DNA of 5,263 nt, taken from contig CANCBY010000181.1 of the NCBI GenBank assembly GCA_947374445.1, positions 1-5,263 of the forward strand, given 5' to 3'. Each line of letters begins with the position of its first letter. The stretch's first letter is position 1. Source of the stretch: Pseudobdellovibrionaceae bacterium (GTDB lineage Bacteria; Bdellovibrionota; Bdellovibrionia; Bdellovibrionales; Bdellovibrionaceae). The notes under the pieces were generated by a model. It searched no databases, was not told the DNA's origin, and was given only the letters and a program-made list of their open reading frames with translations. This document shows positions 1-3,506 of the stretch, one piece after another. The translations under genes and the position numbers were made by a program.

Positions 1-228
1 ATAAGCCTTTTGCGACTGCATCTCAGACTTAAGAGATTCCCCCTGCCCTAGCAGATCGACAAACAAGCAGGGCTGTGAAGTCTTTATCTCGCTCACAATA
101 TTTTTCCAAACCTCAAGAGAATCATCAAGGCCGTTCAAAAATACTAGAGCTGCGCCCTTTCCGGGCTTGAAACTAAAAAATATTTCGCGGCCCAAAGAGG
201 TCTTAAAGCACTGCATGGTGTCTGACAT
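1..228 (-). CDS. alpha/beta hydrolase, N-terminal 76 residues (runs off the left edge)
   Basis: An uninterrupted frame of 76 codons runs from an ATG at 228 to the window edge. It shows the start of an alpha/beta-hydrolase fold: a hydrophobic strand followed by an oxyanion-type turn (ALVFLNGLDDSLEVW, about residues 27-41, with Asn-Gly replacing the usual His-Gly), then VDLLGQGES at about residues 57-65, which matches the D-x-x-G-x-G-x-S segment common in this superfamily. The nucleophile and the rest of the catalytic residues lie outside the window, so the substrate cannot be read. The gene overlaps the last 26 bp of phaC in another frame, which suggests translational coupling and a shared transcript. 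No strong ribosome site precedes either ATG (228, or in-frame 216), which fits coupling. By position it could act on PHA, its oligomers or acyl-CoA intermediates, but that is inference; an unrelated esterase or peptidase is equally possible. Confidence 0.75.
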   Translation of the reverse strand, partial: MSDTMQCFKTSLGREIFFSFKPGKGAALVFLNGLDDSLEVWKNIVSEIKTSQPCLFVDLLGQGESLKSEMQSQKAY

Positions 229-1255
229 TTTCGCCGTCCCGTTGTTGAAGCCATTGCAAAAGTGAAGGCCATGTATTTTCTTGAGAGGCCTTTCCGAGAA
301 GACCTCCAATATGTCCGCCTCGAGTGACCCAATGACTGAAGTGAGAAACAAAAGGCACTTGCTCTGATCTCAATGTTCCAGCAAAAGGAACAATATGATC
401 ATCTTCGGCAGATATTGCCGAAACTGGAACTCGCAGATCTTTCAACAGATAGCGCTGACCCTTGAAGCAAAATCCCTTTTCAAGCAAACAATTCTCACGA
501 AAAAATGATTGAATCAACTCAACATAACAAGCCCCAGGCAAATCCCGACTATCAGACGACCAAGTCTCAAGAGCTAAAAACCGTTTCATCGCCGTCTTGT
601 TACTTGCTTGCGGAATCACTCTTCGTAACTTCTGCAAAAGCTGAAGTGGTCGCATCGAGTGAAACGAGGCCTGCAAAAATATCCATGGAGCATTTCCATA
701 AGCTTCTTGAAATGCGGACAAATCAAAAAACTCGCTTTGTGCCCAGGTCTTTAGCTTGCCTTCAGCATTAAAATCAATGGGTGTGGTGATAAGACTTAGG
801 GAGGCGACTTTTTCAGGATGAATCAAACTCCACAAAAGCGAGACATTTCCACCCAGGCAATGACCTAAAATATGAGCTTGCTCTGCCTTAGAATCTTGAA
901 GCAAAGCAGAAAATAGAATGTCCATATGAAGATCAAGAAGCATCTCGAGCGAAAGACTTTTATTTTGAGCTTGCGGCTCACCCCAATCAATCAAGTAAAC
1001 CGAAAAGTGCTCAGACAAATAATTGATAAAAGATTTTTCGGGCATCAAATCCAGAATATAAAATCGATTGATCAATGATGGAACAATCAATAGAGGCGAC
1101 TTGCTCTTTTGCTCACCTTGCGAGAAGCGCAATAATTTAATTGAACCAGCCGATGCCACCGTCACCGAAGACATTGTGCCCACGTCCTGGTTGAGCCCCA
1201 CACGCTTTGAATGTTCTAAGAGGTTCAACCCTGAACCCAAAAAATCTAAGCCCAT
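203..1255 (-). CDS. phaC: PHA synthase catalytic subunit, class III/IV type
   Basis: This is a polyhydroxyalkanoate synthase, which polymerises (R)-3-hydroxyacyl-CoA into polyester with release of CoA at the granule surface. At 350 aa it has the length of class III/IV PhaC (about 355-365 aa) and not of class I/II (about 560-600 aa). The catalytic core is visible: the lipase-like box GHCLGG at residues 131-136 with Cys133 as nucleophile, an Asp in AEDDHIVP (Asp286, directly before His287), and His315 in RGGHIGGL. Other family signatures are PLLIVPSLINRFY (54-66), YLIDWG (87-92), TTPIDF (157-162) and the segment W232..D235..LPG(239-241). The start is supported by AAGGAG (plus-strand positions 1262-1267) six bases upstream. 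It lies 13 bp after the PhaE-like gene, as expected for a two-subunit synthase operon, and overlaps the next hydrolase gene. The box reads G-H-C-L-G-G, where class III enzymes usually have G-I-C-Q-G-G. Confidence 0.93.
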   Translation of the reverse strand: MGLDFLGSGLNLLEHSKRVGLNQDVGTMSSVTVASAGSIKLLRFSQGEQKSKSPLLIVPSLINRFYILDLMPEKSFINYLSEHFSVYLIDWGEPQAQNKSLSLEMLLDLHMDILFSALLQDSKAEQAHILGHCLGGNVSLLWSLIHPEKVASLSLITTPIDFNAEGKLKTWAQSEFFDLSAFQEAYGNAPWIFLQASFHSMRPLQLLQKLRRVIPQASNKTAMKRFLALETWSSDSRDLPGACYVELIQSFFRENCLLEKGFCFKGQRYLLKDLRVPVSAISAEDDHIVPFAGTLRSEQVPFVSHFSHWVTRGGHIGGLLGKASQENTWPSLLQWLQQRDGENVRHHAVL

Positions 1256-1268
1256 CGTGGACTCCTTT

Positions 1269-1631
1269 TTAAGAGTTTAAATTTGAAACTTTTCGTTTTG
1301 ACGAATGAGACCTCTCGCGCGGAAGAGACTGCAAATGAATTGCCGTTGGCTGTGAACTGACTTGAGGCTTTAGTGCTGCTTTTGCGTGCAGCTCCATTTG
1401 CATTTTTTGTAAGCGAAGCTGCATTTCTTCAAGGGCCGCCATCATTTTTTCTTGGTCGGCCTTGAGCGGAATTTGCAAATTCCCCCAGAGAAGCTCAAAT
1501 GCTTTGCGCGATAAGATCTTACGATAGGAGTTAAAGTTGATAAGGCCCGCCACCGAATTTAAAAACAAAGGATGAGAGGTCAACTGATCGAGTTTTTGCT
1601 CGAGTTGCTTTTCAAAATTTTTCGTTTCCAT
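1269..1631 (-). CDS. phaE: short PhaE-like (or class IV PhaR-like) PHA synthase subunit
   Basis: This 120-aa protein is encoded just upstream of phaC and is probably the non-catalytic synthase partner. The best evidence besides position is the segment LQIPLKADQ (residues 52-60) followed by an amphipathic helix with heptad-like Leu/Met (about 60-81). PhaE and class IV subunits end in a comparable L-x-x-P-T-[RK]-x-[DE] element followed by a coiled-coil helix. The protein is much shorter than typical PhaE (about 350 aa) or the class IV subunit (about 180-200 aa), so it would be a minimal version carrying mainly the synthase-binding part. The tail (103-120) is basic and Ser-rich and probably disordered. 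The start ATG at 1631 has AAGGAG (plus positions 1637-1642) five bases upstream. The frame is intact, with no sign of a frameshift or remnant on either side. It could instead be a small unrelated granule-associated protein. The symbol is tentative. Confidence 0.62.
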   Translation of the reverse strand: METKNFEKQLEQKLDQLTSHPLFLNSVAGLINFNSYRKILSRKAFELLWGNLQIPLKADQEKMMAALEEMQLRLQKMQMELHAKAALKPQVSSQPTAIHLQSLPRERSHSSKRKVSNLNS

Positions 1632-1670
1632 GAAAGCTCCTTTTTTAAGGTTTCAATACCAACTGCGAAA

Positions 1671-1699
1671 ATTAAACCTGCATTGCAAAATTGTTGCAA
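1671..1699 (-). promoter_or_regulatory. predicted promoter of the phaE-phaC operon
   Basis: Read on the minus strand, TTGCAA (plus 1694-1699; 4 of 6 matches to TTGACA) is followed after 17 bases by TTTAAT (plus 1671-1676; 5 of 6 matches to TATAAT). Transcription would start near 1664 and leave a leader of about 33 nt containing the AAGGAG ribosome site. The -35 hexamer coincides with one of the TTGCAA repeats proposed as a PhaR site, so binding would block RNA polymerase. Predicted from consensus only. Confidence 0.5.
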
Positions 1700-1704
1700 A
1701 CGCA
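1679..1704. promoter_or_regulatory. predicted PhaR operator in the phaE/phaR divergent region
   Basis: TTGCAA occurs at 1683-1688 and again at 1694-1699, exactly 11 bp (one helical turn) apart. The second copy is part of TTGCAAACGCA (1694-1704), the exact reverse complement of the TGCGTTTGCAA core in the site at 2183-2197. TGCATTGCAA at 1679-1688 is one base short of TGCATTTGCAA in the second phasin-upstream site. PhaR proteins of other bacteria are known to bind TGC-rich operators, and this gene's product has that family's DNA-binding domain. The placement suggests joint repression of the synthase operon and of phaR itself. Confidence 0.55.
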
Positions 1705-1725
1705 AAAATAAGAGCAGATACTCTA

Positions 1726-2163
1726 ATGGTGGAAACAATCTCGATTAAAAAATATGGCAACCGCCGCTTCTACAGCTCAAAAGAAAAGACCTATGTCACC
1801 ATCGCTGAAATAAAAACTTGGGTGCAAAAAGGCCATCGCATTCAAGTGACTGATGCCAACACCGAACAAGATATTACCTCTGAAATACTAACTCAAATCC
1901 TTCTCGAGCAAGGACGCGCTTCGCATCTGCCAGTCGAAATTTTAGAGCAGATGATTCGCATGAATGAAAAAACTCTGACCAAGATTTGGGCCCCTCTTTT
2001 AGAGCAGAATTTAAGGATGATGTCGCAGATGGGCGAAGTCGCATTATCTGGATTTAAAATGTTGGCTCAAGCGTTACCAACGACAACTAAGACAAAATCA
2101 AGCACAGGACTAAACGCAAAATTAACTAAAGCCACAAAATCCTCGACTAAAAAGTCCAACTAA
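1726..2163 (+). CDS. phaR: PhaR-type PHA accumulation regulator (DNA-binding repressor)
   Basis: This is the transcriptional regulator that in other bacteria senses PHA: free protein represses the phasin gene and itself, and it is titrated onto nascent granules. Counted from ATG 1726 it has 145 aa. Residues 5-62 match the PHB/PHA accumulation regulator DNA-binding domain, with ISIKKYGNRRFYSS (5-18), YVTIAEI (23-29), a V-x-D-A-x-T-x-x-D-I-T stretch (41-51) and LTQILLEQ (55-62). A shorter helical region follows (about 67-117), then a Lys/Thr/Ser-rich tail (118-145). The open frame extends upstream to an ATG at 1630, but that overlaps the phaE start, has no ribosome site and would add 32 residues absent from the family; the domain starts directly after 1726. 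The ribosome site for 1726 is weak (AAGAG about 11 bases upstream). It is divergent from phaE and precedes the phasin gene. This PhaR is not the class IV synthase subunit of the same name. Confidence 0.88.
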   Translation: MVETISIKKYGNRRFYSSKEKTYVTIAEIKTWVQKGHRIQVTDANTEQDITSEILTQILLEQGRASHLPVEILEQMIRMNEKTLTKIWAPLLEQNLRMMSQMGEVALSGFKMLAQALPTTTKTKSSTGLNAKLTKATKSSTKKSN

Positions 2164-2182
2164 AACTAAGCGCTCTAACTAA

Positions 2183-2197
2183 TTGCTGCGTTTGCAA
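2183..2197. promoter_or_regulatory. predicted PhaR operator, phasin-upstream site A
   Basis: TTGCTGCGTTTGCAA is an imperfect dyad (TTGC-N7-GCAA). It differs at one position from site B at 2239-2253 and starts 56 bp before it. It lies just upstream of the predicted phasin -35 element. The near-identity in non-coding DNA and the match to the phaE/phaR region argue for a bound protein; assignment to PhaR is inference from the neighbouring gene and from the TGC-rich sites known for the family. Confidence 0.6.
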
Positions 2198-2205
2198 TAA
2201 ATTTC

Positions 2206-2234
2206 TTGCCATCATTAAAAAATGGCGTTCTCAT
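2206..2234 (+). promoter_or_regulatory. predicted promoter of the phasin gene
   Basis: TTGCCA (2206-2211; 5 of 6 to TTGACA) and TCTCAT (2229-2234; 4 of 6 to TATAAT) are separated by 17 bases. The expected start, near 2241, falls inside operator site B, and operator site A ends 8 bp before the -35 element. That arrangement is typical of a repressed promoter. The -10 match is mediocre, so this is a candidate only. Confidence 0.38.
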
Positions 2235-2238
2235 TGTT

Positions 2239-2253
2239 TTGCTGCATTTGCAA
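2239..2253. promoter_or_regulatory. predicted PhaR operator, phasin-upstream site B
   Basis: TTGCTGCATTTGCAA matches site A (2183-2197) at 14 of 15 positions. It lies 24 bp before the phasin start codon and 14 bp before its ribosome site, at or just after the predicted transcription start, a position where a bound repressor would block initiation or early elongation. Confidence 0.6.
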
Positions 2254-2267
2254 CAAACAGATCAAAC

Positions 2268-2273
2268 AGGAGG
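2268..2273 (+). promoter_or_regulatory. strong ribosome binding site that fixes the phasin start
   Basis: AGGAGG lies four bases before ATG 2278 and is a perfect Shine-Dalgarno core. It decides against the longer in-frame TTG start at 2206, whose extra codons would run through operator site B. It is the strongest ribosome site I saw in the window, in keeping with the abundance usual for phasins. Confidence 0.85.
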
Positions 2274-2277
2274 ATCC

Positions 2278-2544
2278 ATGGCTAACAAAGAAACAACAAC
2301 ACCTCACGAAAATCCGTTCCGTGCTTACACAGGAACTGCGAACGACTCTCTTAAAGAGTTCTGGTCTTGGCAGATCAAAACCAGCCAAAGTCTTTTTGAG
2401 CAAAGCCTTCAGTATGCTCAAACTTATGCTGACTTTGCACAGACTCAACTCCAAGAGAGCGCACGTCTTTCTCAAGAGATCATGAAAATGGGGCTTTCAA
2501 CAGCTTCTGATCTTAAAAAGACTTTCACAGACGCTAAGATTTAA
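2278..2544 (+). CDS. phaP: short phasin-like granule-associated protein
   Basis: This is an 88-aa protein without signal peptide or membrane segment. After a polar N-terminus (1-12) it appears almost wholly helical (about 22-85), with amphipathic stretches such as LKEFWSWQIKTSQSLFEQSL (25-44) and YAQTYADFAQTQLQESARL (46-64). Phasins coat PHA granules, control granule size and prevent nonspecific binding; their sequences are poorly conserved, but the pattern of F/W/Q/A/T-rich amphipathic helix is typical. Assignment rests on this pattern plus the position directly after phaR, behind two predicted PhaR operators and with a strong ribosome site, as for phaR-regulated phaP genes elsewhere. It is shorter than common phasins (about 110-190 aa). 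It is followed by a strong terminator. The protein could be another small helical protein; the context makes phasin the best call. Confidence 0.7.
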   Translation: MANKETTTPHENPFRAYTGTANDSLKEFWSWQIKTSQSLFEQSLQYAQTYADFAQTQLQESARLSQEIMKMGLSTASDLKKTFTDAKI

Positions 2545-2562
2545 TCAGATTAAGTGAACTAC

Positions 2563-2603
2563 AAACAAAAAAGCCCTCGTTACAAGCGAGGGCTTTTTTG
2601 TTT
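2563..2603. terminator. bidirectional intrinsic terminator
   Basis: GCCCTCG (2573-2579) and CGAGGGC (2587-2593) form a GC-rich stem with a 7-nt loop. It is flanked by AAACAAAAAA (2563-2572) and TTTTTTGTTT (2594-2603), which extend the pairing to 17 bp and give a T-tract on both strands. It lies 18 bp after the phasin stop and 41 bp from the stop of the convergent gene, so it can end transcription from both sides. Confidence 0.93.
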
Positions 2604-2644
2604 TTAAAATTAGAACGCCAAAGTCCGAGAAGGCCAAGCGATCA

Positions 2645-3262
2645 TTAATACATAATCGAAAGATTCAAAAATTGGATTTCAATATTTGGATCTAAATCAC
2701 CCTTTTTATAAAGGCGAGCTTCTGGATTGTAGCTGATTCGCTCCCACAAAGGAATACGACGACCACCGCCCACCATAAAGCTAAACTTTGTATCCGTGCC
2801 GCCGGTGTTATTAACTGCAGAAAGAATTCCAGCTCCAGCATCAACATAAAAGCTCTCTTTAAGATCAGAATCAAAATTGTATTTACCAATCGCTAGAGCT
2901 GTCAAAGTGGTCGTCGTTGTAGCCGCATTCACATAACTAAGGCCCACTTCTCCACCCACTTGAATGAGTGGACGAATCAAACGTGCATAAGAAGCCGTGC
3001 CTGTAAGCTGAGTGACTGATTGTGATCCAGTTTTATAGTTTTGAAAACTTCCACCCATGAACGAAGTTTGAATCTCATTCAAGTACTCGCCAGAGTTTAT
3101 GCTTGAATAGCTATGCGTTCGCGCTGGAGCCGGAGTCACAGTTGTTGACTCAATAGACTTTGAAGGCGCCTTGGTTTTAGCCTTAGTCCCCTGAGCAAAA
3201 GCCGCTGAAGTTACAAATAAGGCCAAAGATATTAACACGGCCGACTGGATTTTAGTTTTCAT
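2645..3262 (-). CDS. secreted protein, probable small outer-membrane beta-barrel, function unknown
   Basis: This is a 205-aa protein counted from ATG 3262. Residues 1-23 are a classic signal peptide: Lys2/Lys4, a hydrophobic core AVLISLALFV (8-17) and the A-F-A motif (21-23), with likely cleavage before Gln24. A Lys/Pro/Ser/Thr-rich linker (about 25-50) follows. The rest is rich in Gly, Thr, Ser, Tyr and Phe in alternating patterns (for example TGTASYARLIRPLIQVGGEVGLSYV in overlapping strands), with sharp turns such as NNTGGTD. The protein ends in IQFLNLSIMY, with a terminal aromatic residue as favoured for barrel insertion. The size fits an 8-stranded barrel of the OmpA/OmpW-like kind, but I do not recognise a specific family. 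It is transcribed alone, divergent from the RNase Y-like gene, and ends at the bidirectional terminator. The frame can be extended to a TTG at 3289, but that would put nine residues before the signal peptide. Confidence 0.72.
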   Translation of the reverse strand: MKTKIQSAVLISLALFVTSAAFAQGTKAKTKAPSKSIESTTVTPAPARTHSYSSINSGEYLNEIQTSFMGGSFQNYKTGSQSVTQLTGTASYARLIRPLIQVGGEVGLSYVNAATTTTTLTALAIGKYNFDSDLKESFYVDAGAGILSAVNNTGGTDTKFSFMVGGGRRIPLWERISYNPEARLYKKGDLDPNIEIQFLNLSIMY

Positions 3263-3268
3263 GAAGAA

Positions 3269-3273
3269 CTCCC
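3269..3273 (-). promoter_or_regulatory. ribosome binding site fixing the start of the barrel protein
   Basis: Read on the minus strand, GGGAG lies six bases before ATG 3262. Together with the signal peptide that begins at this Met, it favours 3262 over the upstream TTG at 3289. Confidence 0.75.
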
Positions 3274-3445
3274 AATTAGTAATCCTCAAAATTAAGGATC
3301 ATCGTTAAACAAAGCTCGCCTCTGTTAGCCCACCCCCGCCAATTTGTCGAAGAAAATGAAAGAGAACTCTCTCTGCCTCAAGCTTGACTCGGCGTGACCT
3401 AGGCCCAACAAATGCCTACAATAACTGCAATTCAGCAGCGGCCTA

Positions 3446-3466
3446 TCTTCAATTTGTCTTCAATTT
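3446..3466 (+). repeat. tandem 10-mer repeat upstream of the RNase Y-like gene promoter
   Basis: TCTTCAATTT occurs at 3446-3455 and 3457-3466, an 11-bp period, ending three bases before the predicted -35 hexamer. The CAATTTGTC part of the first copy also occurs at 3340-3348. The position and helical phasing fit an activator or UP-element-like site; no protein can be named. Confidence 0.5.
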
Positions 3467-3469
3467 TCA

Positions 3470-3498
3470 TTGGCCAAAGTCTGGGTTTAAGCCATAAT
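3470..3498 (+). promoter_or_regulatory. predicted promoter of the RNase Y-like gene, possibly giving a leaderless mRNA
   Basis: TTGGCC (3470-3475; 4 of 6 to TTGACA), a 17-base spacer and CATAAT (3493-3498; 5 of 6 to TATAAT) form a good sigma70-like promoter. Only eight bases separate the -10 element from ATG 3507, so transcription would begin at or within a couple of bases of the start codon. No Shine-Dalgarno sequence is present upstream of the ATG, which agrees with leaderless translation. Confidence 0.55.
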
Positions 3499-3506
3499 CG
3501 CCTCTT

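Noticed and set aside
505..771. Plus-strand open frame within phaC
   Set aside because: It is antisense to a well-supported gene with clear catalytic motifs, and its translation shows no domain or ribosome site.
1694..1722. Plus-strand promoter TTGCAA-17-GATACT for the PhaR-type gene
   Set aside because: The -10 element would end three bases before the chosen ATG, placing the transcription start inside the coding region; the real promoter was not identified.
1630..1725. N-terminal extension of the PhaR-type gene from ATG 1630
   Set aside because: It overlaps the phaE start codon, has no ribosome site, passes through the predicted operators and adds 32 residues with no counterpart in the family; the DNA-binding domain begins right after 1726.
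2270..2282. Adjacent GGATCC and CCATGG at the phasin start, resembling a cloning junction
   Set aside because: Both arise naturally from the ribosome site and start codon; the flanking sequence is continuous with the locus and shows no vector sequence.
3281..3300. ATCCT...AGGAT inverted repeat upstream of the barrel gene
   Set aside because: The five-base arms with an AT-rich centre are too short to distinguish from chance, and no convincing promoter could be placed around them.
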